Part shown: piece by piece, positions 34,773 through 45,090 of the stretch
Layout: each line of letters begins with the position of its first letter
How positions within the stretch are numbered: position 1 is the first letter of the stretch
Source of the DNA: Bradyrhizobium sp. CCH5-F6
GTDB lineage: Bacteria > Pseudomonadota > Alphaproteobacteria > Rhizobiales > Xanthobacteraceae
Assembly (NCBI RefSeq): GCF_001556045.1
Contig: NZ_LSIC01000162.1
Location: 1 to 52,727, forward strand
DNA: 52,727 nt
Direction: 5' to 3'
The notes under the pieces: generated by a model
The model's input: the letters and a program-made list of their open reading frames with translations, nothing else
Told to the model about the DNA's origin: nothing
Database searches by the model: none
Position numbers and translations under genes: made by a program

Positions 34773-34827
34773 GCCGGACCGGACAAAGCGGGCGGGGGCA
34801 ATTCCACCCTGCCGAGGAGAGCATCGA

Positions 34828-35967
34828 ATGCCGTGGAAGAATCAGGGCGGTGGCCCATGGGGCTCGGGTCCAAAGGGACCATGGGGCTCAGGCCCGCAAC
34901 CGGTTGGGCCGAGGCCGCCGGATCTGGAAGACCTTCTGCGCCGCGGCCAGGACCGCCTCCAGCAAATCATGCCGGGCGGCTATTTCTCCGGCATCGGCAT
35001 CACGCTGATCATCCTGCTGATCGCCGCATTCTGGCTGCTGTCGGGCTTCTTCCGCGTGCAGTCCGAAGAGCTCGGTGTCGTGCTGCGCTTCGGCAAGCAC
35101 GTCCGAACCGTGCAGCCGGGCCTGAACTATCATCTGCCTTATCCGATCGAGACCGTGCTGCTGCCCAAGGCGCTGCGCGTCAACACCATCTCCATCGGCA
35201 TGACGCTGATCGACGATCCGGCGCGGCGCGGCCGCTCCGTTCGTGACGTGCCGGAAGAGAGCCTGATGCTGACCGGCGACGAGAACATCGTCGACGTCGA
35301 CTTCACCGTGCTGTGGCGCATCAAGCCCGACGGCGTCGGCAACTTCCTCTTCAACATCCAGAACCCCGAAGGCACCGTGAAGGCGGTGGCCGAGAGCGCG
35401 ATGCGCGAGGTGATCGGCCGCTCGCAGATCCAGCCGATCCTGACCGGCGCGCGGAACGTCACCGAGCAGAACGTGCACGAACTGATCCAGAAGACTCTGG
35501 ACAGCTATGGCGCGGGTATCCAGATCAGCCAGGTGCAGATGCAGAAGGTGGATCCGCCGGCGCAGGTGATCGACGCCTTCCGTGACGTCCAGGCGGCGCG
35601 CGCCAATCTCGAGCAGCTGCAGAACGAAGCGCAGACTTACGCCAACCAGGTGGTGCCGCAGGCACGCGGCCGTGCAGCGCAGATCCTGCAGGCTGCCGAA
35701 GGCTACAGGGAGCAGGCGGTCGCCGAGGCCAAGGGCCAAAGCGCGCGCTTCCTGAAGGTTTACGAGGAATACAAGAAGGCGCCAGACGTGACGCGTGAAC
35801 GGATCTATCTGGAGACCATGGAGCGCGTGCTCGGTGGCGCGGACAAGCTCATTTTTGACGGCGGCGGCGCCTCGGGCCAGGGCATCGTGCCCTATCTGCC
35901 CCTCGGCGAATTGACGACCAAGCGGCCGCCTACCACCGGTCCGCAGTCGAGCGGAGGCAACCGATGA
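34828..35967 (+). CDS. hflK: FtsH protease regulator HflK
   Basis: A 379-residue SPFH-domain protein anchored in the inner membrane, periplasmic side, which together with HflC cages FtsH. The Gly/Pro-rich cytoplasmic start MPWKNQGGGPWGSGPKGPWG is typical of HflK, then comes one membrane segment (GIGITLIILLIAAFWLLSGFF), EELGVVLRFGKHVRTVQPGLNYHLPYPIE, and a long coiled coil with AEGYREQAVAEAKGQSARFL. Its stop overlaps the hflC ATG in ATGA. Confidence 0.96.
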   Translation: MPWKNQGGGPWGSGPKGPWGSGPQPVGPRPPDLEDLLRRGQDRLQQIMPGGYFSGIGITLIILLIAAFWLLSGFFRVQSEELGVVLRFGKHVRTVQPGLNYHLPYPIETVLLPKALRVNTISIGMTLIDDPARRGRSVRDVPEESLMLTGDENIVDVDFTVLWRIKPDGVGNFLFNIQNPEGTVKAVAESAMREVIGRSQIQPILTGARNVTEQNVHELIQKTLDSYGAGIQISQVQMQKVDPPAQVIDAFRDVQAARANLEQLQNEAQTYANQVVPQARGRAAQILQAAEGYREQAVAEAKGQSARFLKVYEEYKKAPDVTRERIYLETMERVLGGADKLIFDGGGASGQGIVPYLPLGELTTKRPPTTGPQSSGGNR

Positions 35968-36857
35968 GGTCTCCGGTCACAGGTATCGTCACGCTGCTCG
36001 GGCTCCTGCTCGTCGTGATCGTCGGCTACATGTCGCTGTTCACGGTTCAGCAGACCGAGCAGACTATCGTGCTCCAGTTCGGCCGGCCCGTCGATGTCGT
36101 CACTGCGCCCGGCCTGCATTTCAAGGCGCCTTGGAATTCCGTGATCAACATCGACAAGCGGATCCTCGACCTTGAGAATCCGTCGCAGGAAGCGATCGCG
36201 TCCGACCAGAAGCGGCTCGTGGTCGACGCCTTCGCGCGCTACCGGATCAAGGATGCGCTGCGCTTCTATCAGAGCATCGGCTCGATCCAGGCTGCCAACG
36301 TCCAGCTCACCACGCTCCTGAACGCGGCGCTGCGCCGCGTGCTCGGCGAGGTGACCTTCATCAACGTGGTGCGCGACGATCGCGAGAAGCTGATGCTGCG
36401 TATCCGCGACCAGCTCGACCGCGAGGCCGACGGCTACGGCATCGAGGTCGTCGACGTCCGGATACGCCGCGCCGACCTGCCGGAGCAGAACAGCCAGGCG
36501 GTCTACCAGCGCATGAAGACCGAGCGCGAGCGCGAGGCGGCCGAGTTCCGCGCTCAAGGCGGCCAGAAGGCCCAGGAGATCCGCTCCAAGGCCGACCGCG
36601 AAGCCACCGTGATCGAGGCAGAAGCGAGGTCGCAGGCCGAGCAAACGCGTGGTATTGGCGACGCCGAGCGTAACCGCCTGTTCGCCGAGGCTTACGGCAA
36701 GGACGCCGACTTCTTCGCCTTCTACCGGTCGATGACGGCTTATGAGAACGGGTTGCGTTCGAACGACACCCGCTTCCTGCTGCGGCCGGACTCGGATTTC
36801 TTCCGGTACTTCAGTAATCCGTCCGGCAAGATGGCAACCGAGGCGCCGAAGCCGTAA
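35964..36857 (+). CDS. hflC: FtsH protease regulator HflC
   Basis: A 297-residue SPFH partner of HflK. One N-terminal membrane segment (GIVTLLGLLLVVIVGYMSLF), then QQTEQTIVLQFGRPVDVVTAPGLHFKAPW, VRIRRADLPEQNSQAVYQRMKTEREREAAEFRAQGGQKAQEI (coiled coil) and DADFFAFYRSMTAYE near the end, all characteristic. It is translationally coupled to hflK and followed by a strong terminator. Confidence 0.96.
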   Translation: MRSPVTGIVTLLGLLLVVIVGYMSLFTVQQTEQTIVLQFGRPVDVVTAPGLHFKAPWNSVINIDKRILDLENPSQEAIASDQKRLVVDAFARYRIKDALRFYQSIGSIQAANVQLTTLLNAALRRVLGEVTFINVVRDDREKLMLRIRDQLDREADGYGIEVVDVRIRRADLPEQNSQAVYQRMKTEREREAAEFRAQGGQKAQEIRSKADREATVIEAEARSQAEQTRGIGDAERNRLFAEAYGKDADFFAFYRSMTAYENGLRSNDTRFLLRPDSDFFRYFSNPSGKMATEAPKP

Positions 36858-36864
36858 GCTAGAA

Positions 36865-36893
36865 AAAGGGGCGGCCGGTCTGGCCGCCCTTTT
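36865..36893 (+). terminator. Strong intrinsic terminator after hflC
   Basis: GGGCGGCC pairs with GGCCGCCC (8 bp, 5-base loop), extended by a G-T and three A-T pairs, then TTTTG. It starts eight bases after the hflC stop and is followed by the DUF2065 gene. Confidence 0.85.
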
Positions 36894-36931
36894 GTCCAGA
36901 TAATAACAGCACTACGGGAGGTTCCATTCCG

Positions 36932-37138
36932 ATGAGGTCCATTGCGTTCGCCGACTTCCTCATCGGCCTAGGCATCCTGTTCGTGCTTGAAGGCTTGATG
37001 TTTGCGGCCAGTCCCAACTGGATGCGCAAAGCCATGAAGAGCGCCATCGCTACGCCGGACAACATTCTCCGGGCGGTCGGGATCGGCTCGGCCGTGGCGG
37101 GCCTGGTGCTGATCTGGGTTATACGGCGCCCCATTTAG
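36932..37138 (+). CDS. DUF2065 family small membrane protein
   Basis: A 68-residue protein with two membrane segments: FADFLIGLGILFVLEGLMFAA and VGIGSAVAGLVLIWVI, with an NWMRKAMKSA loop between. This is the DUF2065 pattern (YjeT-like), which commonly lies next to hflC. GGGAGG lies ten bases upstream of ATG 36932. It lies beyond the hflC terminator, so it is expressed by readthrough or from its own promoter. Function unknown, perhaps linked to the HflKC-FtsH system. Confidence 0.88.
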   Translation: MRSIAFADFLIGLGILFVLEGLMFAASPNWMRKAMKSAIATPDNILRAVGIGSAVAGLVLIWVIRRPI

Positions 37139-37280
37139 CCATCAGGCCAACGCCAAAGTGAAGGCGCCGGACCGGTTTTCGCCGTATTATCGGGGTCTTG
37201 AGGGCCGCTAAGCTCCGCGCTTGCGCCGTGCCCCCGTTCGAGCGCAGTCTGGCGCCGAATCCCTCTGTCTGGAGATCACA

Positions 37281-38798
37281 ATGACCGCTGCCACCACTGC
37301 CCCGTCCCGTTCGCGCCGTAGCGTGCGACTTGGTGTGCGACTTGGGCTGGCCGCGCTCGCCGTCGGTGCTTTCAGTGCGTTCGGCACGGCGGCCCATGCG
37401 CGCGGACCGGATGGCATCGCCGACGTCGCCGAGAAGGTGATCGACGCGGTCGTCAACATCTCGACCTCGCAAACCGTCGAGGCCAAGGGCGGCGGCGGCA
37501 ACACGATGCCGCAACTGCCGCCGGGCTCGCCGTTCGAGGAGTTCTTCGACGACTTCTTCAAGAACCGCCGCGGTCCCGGTGGCGGCAGCAAGGGTGGCGA
37601 GAACAATCAGCCGCGCAAGACCAACTCGCTCGGCTCCGGCTTCATCATCGACACGGCGGGCGTCGTCGTCACCAACAACCATGTCATCGCGGACGCCGAC
37701 GAGATCCACGTCATCCTCAACGACGGCACCAAGATCAAGGCCGAGCTTGTCGGCGTCGACAAGAAGACCGACCTTGCCGTGCTGAAGTTCAAGCCGACGA
37801 AGCCGCTGGTCGCGGTGAAGTTCGGCGACTCCGACAAGCTGCGCCTCGGCGACTGGGTGGTCGCGATCGGCAACCCCTTCAGCCTGGGAGGCACGGTGAC
37901 GGCCGGCATCGTTTCGGCCAAGAACCGCGACATCTCCTCGGGGCCATACGACAGCTACATCCAGACCGACGCCTCCATCAACCGCGGCAACTCCGGAGGT
38001 CCGCTGTTCAACCTCGACGGCGACGTCATCGGCGTCAACACGCTGATCATCTCTCCCTCCGGCGGCTCCATCGGCATCGGGTTTGCCGTGCCGTCGAAGA
38101 CCGTGGTGGGCGTCGTCGATCAGCTCCGCCAGTTCGGCGAGCTGCGCCGCGGCTGGCTTGGCGTGCGCATCCAGAGCGTCACTGACGAGATCGCCGAGAG
38201 TCTCAACATCAAGCCTGCGCGCGGTGCGCTTGTCGCCGGCGTCGACGACAAGGGCCCGGCCAAGCCCGCCGGCATCGAGCCCGGCGACGTCGTCGTCAAG
38301 TTCGACGGCAAGGACGTCAAGGACCCGAAGGACCTGTCGCGCGTCGTCGCCGACACGGCGGTCGGCAAGGAGGTCGACGTCATCGTCATCCGCAAGGGCC
38401 AGGAGCAGACCAAGAAGGTCACGCTGGGACGCCTCCAGGATCCCGACAAGGTGCAGGCCGCGGTGAAGACGGACGAGCCCGCGCCCGAGAAGCCCGCGAC
38501 ACAGAAGGCGCTTGGCCTCGATCTCGCAACGCTGAGCAAGGATCTGCGCACGCGCTACAAGATCAAGGACAGCGTCAAGGGCGTGGTCGTCACCAATGTC
38601 GATGCCAACTCGGACGCCGCCGAGAAGCGCCTGTCCGCCGGCGACGTCATCGTCGAGGTGGCGCAGGAGGCCGTTTCCAGCGGTGCCGACATCCAGAAGC
38701 GCGTCGATCAGCTCAAGAAGGACGGCAAGAAGTCCGTGCTGCTGCTGGTCTCGAATGGCGAAGGCGAGCTGCGCTTCGTGGCGCTGAGCGTGCAGTAG
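37281..38798 (+). CDS. degP: Do-family periplasmic serine protease/chaperone DegP
   Basis: A 505-residue HtrA-type protease. A signal peptide (basic SRSRRSVRLGVRLG, hydrophobic core, cleavage after AAHA) sends it to the periplasm. The catalytic triad is His134 (TNNHVI), Asp164 (KTDLAVL) and Ser238 (NRGNSGGP). A Gly/Lys-rich insertion (about 70-100) forms the LA loop. PDZ1 begins near RRGWLGVRIQSVT, PDZ2 near residue 410. GGAG precedes ATG 37281; an earlier frame start at 37221 is not needed. Together with the upstream hflKC it forms an envelope protein-quality region. Confidence 0.96.
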   Translation: MTAATTAPSRSRRSVRLGVRLGLAALAVGAFSAFGTAAHARGPDGIADVAEKVIDAVVNISTSQTVEAKGGGGNTMPQLPPGSPFEEFFDDFFKNRRGPGGGSKGGENNQPRKTNSLGSGFIIDTAGVVVTNNHVIADADEIHVILNDGTKIKAELVGVDKKTDLAVLKFKPTKPLVAVKFGDSDKLRLGDWVVAIGNPFSLGGTVTAGIVSAKNRDISSGPYDSYIQTDASINRGNSGGPLFNLDGDVIGVNTLIISPSGGSIGIGFAVPSKTVVGVVDQLRQFGELRRGWLGVRIQSVTDEIAESLNIKPARGALVAGVDDKGPAKPAGIEPGDVVVKFDGKDVKDPKDLSRVVADTAVGKEVDVIVIRKGQEQTKKVTLGRLQDPDKVQAAVKTDEPAPEKPATQKALGLDLATLSKDLRTRYKIKDSVKGVVVTNVDANSDAAEKRLSAGDVIVEVAQEAVSSGADIQKRVDQLKKDGKKSVLLLVSNGEGELRFVALSVQ

Positions 38799-38824
38799 CT
38801 GACGCATCGCCTCACACTCACGGC

Positions 38825-38901
38825 CATTCCGGGATGGTGCGCAAGCACCAGACCCGGAATCTGGAGATTCCGGGTTCGATGCTTCGTATCGCCCCGGAAT
38901 G
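38825..38901. repeat. Nested palindromic intergenic element (type 1)
   Basis: Outer arms CATTCCGGG and CCCGGAATG enclose three hairpins: GGTGC/GCACC, CCCGGAATCT/AGATTCCGGG (38853-38874) and GAT/ATC with a short stem. It lies between the convergent degP and serB genes. From memory, elements of this sequence type are scattered through Bradyrhizobium genomes; copy number was not checked. It may also act as a bidirectional terminator. Confidence 0.8.
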
Positions 38902-38915
38902 ACGGAGAGAAAGAT

Positions 38916-39821
38916 CTACCCCTCCACGAACTCGTCGCGCCGATACCCCTGCGCATAGAGCAGCGCGGTGAGATCGCCGTGATCGATCCGCGCGGCAGCG
39001 GCCGCAGCCACCGCGGGCTTGGCGTGATACGCAACGCCCAGCCCAGCCGCCTGGATCATCGCGAGATCGTTGGCGCCGTCGCCGACCACGACCGAGTCGA
39101 TGTCGTCGAGATCGAAGGATTCCATCAGGTCCACCAGCGTGGCGAGCTTCGCTGCGCGGCCGAGGATCGGCTCCTTCACCTCACCGGTGAACTTGCCGTC
39201 GCGCACGACGAGCTCGTTGGCGCGGTTCTCCTGGAAACCGATCTTGGCGGCGACCGCACTCGTGAACAGCGTGAAACCGCCGGAGACGAGGCAGGTATAG
39301 GCGCCATGCTTGCGCATGGTTGCGACCAGTTCGCGGCCGCCCGGCGTCAGTGTGATGCGCTTGTCCAGCACTTCGTCGACGGCGCTGGCGGGCAGATCCT
39401 TGAGCAGCGCGACGCGCTCGCGCAGCGCCGGCTCGAACTCGATCTCGCCGCGCATCGCGCGTTCGGTGATGGCGGCGACATGCGCCTTCACCCCGACGAG
39501 ATCGGCGAGCTCGTCGATGCATTCCTGGCCGATCATGGTGGAATCCATGTCGGCGAGGAAAAGCTTCTTGCGCCGGACGCCGGCTGGCTGCACGACGATG
39601 TCGATGGGCAGGTCGCCGCGCAGCTCGCGGAGCCGCTGCTCGATGGCGTGGCGGTCGCCTTCGAGGTTACTGTCGGCGCCGAAGGGAATGTCGACCGCAA
39701 CCCCGTCGAACAGCCAGTGCGCGGGAGCTGCCTGTGGCAGCACGGCGCGGGCGCCATCGACGATGGTGGAGTCGAGCGCGGGATTGTCGGGGTTGCAGAT
39801 CAGCGTGGCGACGAGGGACAT
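38916..39821 (-). CDS. serB: Phosphoserine phosphatase
   Basis: A 301-residue HAD-family enzyme for the last step of L-serine synthesis. The catalytic motif [13 protein letters not shown] holds nucleophile Asp91 and acid/base Asp93; SGGFT is motif II, and [13 protein letters not shown] is motif III-IV. The first 80 residues resemble the ACT-like N-terminal domain of longer SerB proteins. Its start codon lies only 11 bases from the miaA start on the other strand, and no ribosome site is visible. Confidence 0.95.
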   Translation of the reverse strand: MSLVATLICNPDNPALDSTIVDGARAVLPQAAPAHWLFDGVAVDIPFGADSNLEGDRHAIEQRLRELRGDLPIDIVVQPAGVRRKKLFLADMDSTMIGQECIDELADLVGVKAHVAAITERAMRGEIEFEPALRERVALLKDLPASAVDEVLDKRITLTPGGRELVATMRKHGAYTCLVSGGFTLFTSAVAAKIGFQENRANELVVRDGKFTGEVKEPILGRAAKLATLVDLMESFDLDDIDSVVVGDGANDLAMIQAAGLGVAYHAKPAVAAAAAARIDHGDLTALLYAQGYRRDEFVEG

Positions 39822-39832
39822 TTGAGGTTTTC

Positions 39833-40774
39833 GTGAGCGAGGGGCATTCAGGCAAGGCCGTGCTTATCGCAGGCCCGACCGCCAGCGGCAAGTCGGCGCT
39901 GGCGCTCGAACTGGCGCTCGCCACCGACGGCGTCGTCATCAATGCCGATTCCATGCAGGTCTATCGCGACCTCCGCATCATCACGGCGCGGCCGACGGCG
40001 GCGGATGAGGCGCTCGTGCCGCATCGTCTCTATGGTCATGTCGATGCCGCCGTGAACTTCTCGGCTGGCGCCTGGGTCAGCGACGCGGCGAAAGCGCTCG
40101 ATGAAGCGAGGGCTCGCGGCCGTTTGCCGATCTTCATCGGCGGCACCGGGCTCTATTTCAAGGCGCTGACCGCGGGCCTTTCCGTGGTGCCGCCGATCCC
40201 CGCCGAGGTGCGGGACGATGTGCGCGCGCGGTTGGACCGGAATGGCGTCGAGGCGCTGCATGCGGAACTTGCGCGCCGCGATCCGGGCGCGGCCGAGCGA
40301 TTGAACCTGCGTGACCGCACGCGCATTGCGCGCGCGCTCGAGGTGATCGAGGCAACCGGACGTTCGCTGCTCGACTGGCACCGGGAGGGCCAGCCGCCGC
40401 TGCTGCCCAAGGACAGTTTTCGCGCGATTTTTCTCGCGCCCGAGCGGGAAGAGCTCTATGCCCGCATCGATGCCCGCTTCGACGCCATGTTGGGAGCCGG
40501 CGCGTTCAGGGAAGTCGAGCGGCTCGCCGCGAGGCATCTCGATCCGCTGCTGCCGGCGATGAAAGCCCATGGCGTGCCGGCCTTGATCCGGCATCTGCGC
40601 GGCGAGCTCAGCCTGGAGGAGGCTGCCGGCATTGGGCGCGCTGACACCCGCCACTACGCCAAGCGGCAATTCACCTGGTTCCGGCACCAATTGCCTGAAT
40701 TCGAGTGGGTGAAACCGGAGGCGGCGAGGGGATGGCTGGCGGCCGCCGTGAATGCGGCGCGTACCGCACACTGA
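39833..40774 (+). CDS. miaA: tRNA dimethylallyltransferase
   Basis: A 313-residue enzyme that prenylates A37 of tRNAs reading UNN codons. P-loop GPTASGKS (14-21), [22 protein letters not shown] and HRLYGHVD are all present; [13 protein letters not shown] near the C terminus is the family end motif. I choose GTG 39833, with GAGG upstream; no ATG is available in the right place, and the longer frame overlaps serB. Divergent from serB. Confidence 0.94.
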   Translation: MSEGHSGKAVLIAGPTASGKSALALELALATDGVVINADSMQVYRDLRIITARPTAADEALVPHRLYGHVDAAVNFSAGAWVSDAAKALDEARARGRLPIFIGGTGLYFKALTAGLSVVPPIPAEVRDDVRARLDRNGVEALHAELARRDPGAAERLNLRDRTRIARALEVIEATGRSLLDWHREGQPPLLPKDSFRAIFLAPEREELYARIDARFDAMLGAGAFREVERLAARHLDPLLPAMKAHGVPALIRHLRGELSLEEAAGIGRADTRHYAKRQFTWFRHQLPEFEWVKPEAARGWLAAAVNAARTAH

Positions 40775-40867
40775 CGTGCTTTTCTGCCGGGTTCCCGAAT
40801 TTACCTCTCGCCGAACTCCGGGAACGCCGCTACACTGCCAAAATCGCGACGGAACGGCCACATTGCC

Positions 40868-40895
40868 TTGACATCCGGGCTTTGACCGCTATGTT
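40868..40895 (+). promoter_or_regulatory. Promoter of the ilv leader and ilvIH operon
   Basis: A perfect TTGACA (40868-40873), 16-base spacer and TATGTT (40890-40895). Transcription would begin near 40902, about 26 bases before the leader-peptide start. Position and match support it as the operon promoter. Confidence 0.75.
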
Positions 40896-40927
40896 TCGCG
40901 CAACCTTTGGGAAGCTGAACGCCTGCC

Positions 40928-40993
40928 ATGCGTAACATTATTACCAAACTTCTTATCGCCGTCGTACCCAGGCACACCGCCGGGGGTGGCTAG
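40928..40993 (+). CDS. ilv operon leader peptide
   Basis: A 21-codon frame from ATG to TAG that contains IITKLLIAVV: within ten codons there are three Ile, two Leu and two Val, the three end products of the pathway. It overlaps the first arm of a hairpin, and a terminator follows. This is the classic design in which ribosome stalling at Ile, Leu or Val codons decides whether the operon is read. The ribosome site is weak. Confidence 0.88.
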   Translation: MRNIITKLLIAVVPRHTAGGG

Positions 40994-41046
40994 CTGCCAT
41001 CCACAAGACAGGCGGTGTGCATGGGCCCTCTTCGGGGCCTTTTTTA
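40972..41046 (+). terminator. Transcription attenuator of ilvIH
   Basis: GCACACCGCC (40972-40981, inside the leader frame) pairs perfectly with GGCGGTGTGC (41011-41020). A second stem, GGCCC with GGGCC (41024-41039), is followed at once by TTTTTT, the terminator. The first arm is covered when ribosomes finish the leader, so stalling versus completion can change the fold. The exact antiterminator pairing was not worked out. Confidence 0.85.
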
Positions 41047-41102
41047 TTTCCCGAACCCGACACGAACGAAGCCGCTGACAACAGCGCATCCGGAGCAAGC
41101 CA

Positions 41103-42878
<1,776 letters not shown>

Positions 42879-42903
42879 CGAGAGACATTCGAGGGGGACG
42901 ACA

Positions 42904-43446
42904 ATGAACCAGCCCGCATCCGCCTATTTCATCGAGGACCGCCACGAGCCCAACGAGACGCACACGCTTTCGGTGCTCGTGCAGAACGAGCCCGGCGTGC
43001 TCGCGCGCGTCATCGGCCTGTTCTCGGGCCGCGGCTACAACATCGAGAGCCTCACGGTCTCGGAGACCGAGGCGCAGAAGCACCTGTCGCGCATCACCAT
43101 CGTCACCACGGGCACGCCGATGGTGATCGAGCAGATCAAGCACCAGCTCGACCGCATGATCCCCGTCTACCGCGTCGTTGACATGACCCAGACCAAGCGC
43201 TCGATCGAGCGCGAGCTTGCCATGGTGAAGGTGCGCGGGCAGGGCGAGCACCGGGTCGAGGCGCTCAGGCTCGCAGATGCGTTCCGCGCCCGCGTGATCG
43301 ACGCCACCACCGAGAGCTTTGTGTTCGAGATCACAGGCAATACGGACAAGATCAACCAATATATCGACCTGATGCGCCCGCTCGGTCTCGTCGAGGTGTC
43401 GCGCACGGGCGTTGCCGCGATCGGTCGCGGGCCCGAAGGGATGTGA
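42904..43446 (+). CDS. ilvH: Acetolactate synthase regulatory small subunit
   Basis: A 180-residue regulatory subunit. The N-terminal ACT domain (HTLSVLVQNEPGVLARVIGLFSGRGYNIESLTVS) gives feedback sensing, usually of valine; the second half (RELAMVKVRGQGEHRVEALRLADAFRARVIDAT) is the IlvH C-terminal domain. It begins 25 bases after ilvI in the same operon. Length favours ilvH over the short ilvN. Confidence 0.96.
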   Translation: MNQPASAYFIEDRHEPNETHTLSVLVQNEPGVLARVIGLFSGRGYNIESLTVSETEAQKHLSRITIVTTGTPMVIEQIKHQLDRMIPVYRVVDMTQTKRSIERELAMVKVRGQGEHRVEALRLADAFRARVIDATTESFVFEITGNTDKINQYIDLMRPLGLVEVSRTGVAAIGRGPEGM

Positions 43447-43449
43447 ACC

Positions 43450-44145
43450 ATGCTGGCGCGCGACTGGTACTACAACGAGCGGAATCGGATGGGGATCGGG
43501 CCCGCAGTGGCGTCGATCTACGATAGCCACGAGGATGCCGATCTGCGGGCGCGCGCCGCGCTGAAAATGCTAGGCGTCCAGCGCGGCTGGCGCATCGCCG
43601 ACATCGGCTGCGGCAACGGCGTGCTGGCCACCGAGGCTGCCCTGATGGGCGCCGACGTCGACGCCATCGACATCTCGCCGGCGATGCTGGCGCTCGCCGA
43701 GATCTACGCGCGCGACCGCAAGGCGCCGGTCCGCACCCAATCGGCCGGCCTGCTGAGCTTCTCCTACCGGCCCGAGTCCTACGACCTGATCGTAAGCGAG
43801 TTCACGCTGCATCATCTGCCTGATTTCTGGAAGGCCGTTGCGATGTCGCGGATCCATCGCGCGCTGAAGCCGGGCGCGAGCTTCTACCTGCGCGACATCG
43901 TCTACGTCTCGATGCCGGACGCGATCGAGCGCGATGTCGAGCAGTGGGCCGACTTCCAGATCAAGAACCACGACTTTTCGCGCGAAGGCGTCGTGACGCA
44001 CATGCGCGACGAATATTCGACCTTCGGCTGGGTGATGGAGCGGATGCTGACCGACGTCGGCTTCACGCTGGTCTCGGCCGACTACCACGCCCCCATGCAC
44101 GGCACATATCTGCTGCGGAAACCGAAAGCCGGCGAGCAAGGCTAG
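43450..44145 (+). CDS. Class I SAM-dependent methyltransferase in the ilv operon
   Basis: A 231-residue methyltransferase. The SAM-binding motif IADIGCGNG (49-57) is followed by VDAIDISPAML and FSYRPESYDLIVSEFTLHHLPDFWK, the usual class I pattern. It starts three bases after the ilvH stop, so it is in the same transcript. Its substrate is unknown; a direct role in branched-chain synthesis is not established. Confidence 0.9.
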   Translation: MLARDWYYNERNRMGIGPAVASIYDSHEDADLRARAALKMLGVQRGWRIADIGCGNGVLATEAALMGADVDAIDISPAMLALAEIYARDRKAPVRTQSAGLLSFSYRPESYDLIVSEFTLHHLPDFWKAVAMSRIHRALKPGASFYLRDIVYVSMPDAIERDVEQWADFQIKNHDFSREGVVTHMRDEYSTFGWVMERMLTDVGFTLVSADYHAPMHGTYLLRKPKAGEQG

Positions 44146-44192
44146 ACAAGAAACAACAGGGCTGCACGAGCAGTGCAGAACCGGGAACAACG

Positions 44193-45083
44193 ATGAAGCC
44201 GGCCGACATTCTCATCGCCGTCACGGTAGCGATCATCTGGGGACTTGCCTTCGTGGCGAGCCGGATTGCGCTCGACGAGCTGTCGCCGGAGTTGATGACG
44301 TCGCTGCGCTTCATCATTGCCGCGGTCCCGTGCCTGTTCATCCGAAAGCCGAAGATTGCATGGTCTCTTCTGATTGCAATCAGCTTCACGCTGTTCCTCG
44401 GCCAGTTCCTGAGCCAGGCCTATGGCATCGCCCATGGCGTTCCGGTGGGCTTGGCCTCGGTCGTGGTGCAGAGCCAGGCGCTGTTCACCATCGGCTTTGC
44501 CGCCATCGCGTTCGGTGAGCGGCCGACGGCGGTGCAGACGCTCGGCATCCTCATCGCGGCAGCCGGCCTTTTAATGATCTGCGGCACCGTCGGCTACGAT
44601 TTCAGCGTCGCGGCCTTCGCGGTGCTGATGATCTCGCCGCTCAGCTTCGCCGTCGGAAATCTCCTGCTGCGTGGCGCCCGCGGCGTGCCGATGTTCGACC
44701 TGTTTGCCTGGCTGTGTCTCGCCTCGGCCGTGCCGATGTTCGTCCTGGCGCTGATTGCCAACGGGCCGGCGCCGACCTGGACGTCGCTGACGCAGATATC
44801 GCTTAAGTCGGCTCTCTGCATGCTGATGCTCGGCGGCATCTCCACCAGCATCGCCTATTGGCTGTGGGGCCGCCTGCTGCGCGACTATCCCGCCGCGCAA
44901 GTGGTGCCGTTCGCGCTGCTCGTGCCGTTCGTTGGCTCGGCGGCCTCCAGCATCGCGTTCGGCGAGCGGTTCGGACCCCTGCGCCTCGCCGGCATGCTGA
45001 CCGTGATCGGCGGCATCGCCGTGATGGTGCTGGCGAAGCGTCCCAAGGCCTTGCCTGACGAGCCGCTGCCGGGGACCGCGTGA
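44193..45083 (+). CDS. EamA/DMT-family transporter
   Basis: A 296-residue inner-membrane protein of ten hydrophobic segments in two EamA repeats (ILIAVTVAIIWGLAFVASRIALDELSPELMTSLRF first; PLSFAVGNLLLRGARGVP begins the second). Such proteins often export amino acids or metabolites. It begins 47 bases after the methyltransferase and is followed seven bases later by a LysE-type gene. Export of excess branched-chain amino acids would suit the context (inference). Confidence 0.9.
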   Translation: MKPADILIAVTVAIIWGLAFVASRIALDELSPELMTSLRFIIAAVPCLFIRKPKIAWSLLIAISFTLFLGQFLSQAYGIAHGVPVGLASVVVQSQALFTIGFAAIAFGERPTAVQTLGILIAAAGLLMICGTVGYDFSVAAFAVLMISPLSFAVGNLLLRGARGVPMFDLFAWLCLASAVPMFVLALIANGPAPTWTSLTQISLKSALCMLMLGGISTSIAYWLWGRLLRDYPAAQVVPFALLVPFVGSAASSIAFGERFGPLRLAGMLTVIGGIAVMVLAKRPKALPDEPLPGTA

Positions 45084-45090
45084 GGTGAGC

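Noticed and set aside
38825..38901. Repeats as a CRISPR array
   Set aside because: No regular direct repeats with equal spacers and no cas genes; the structure is nested inverted repeats.
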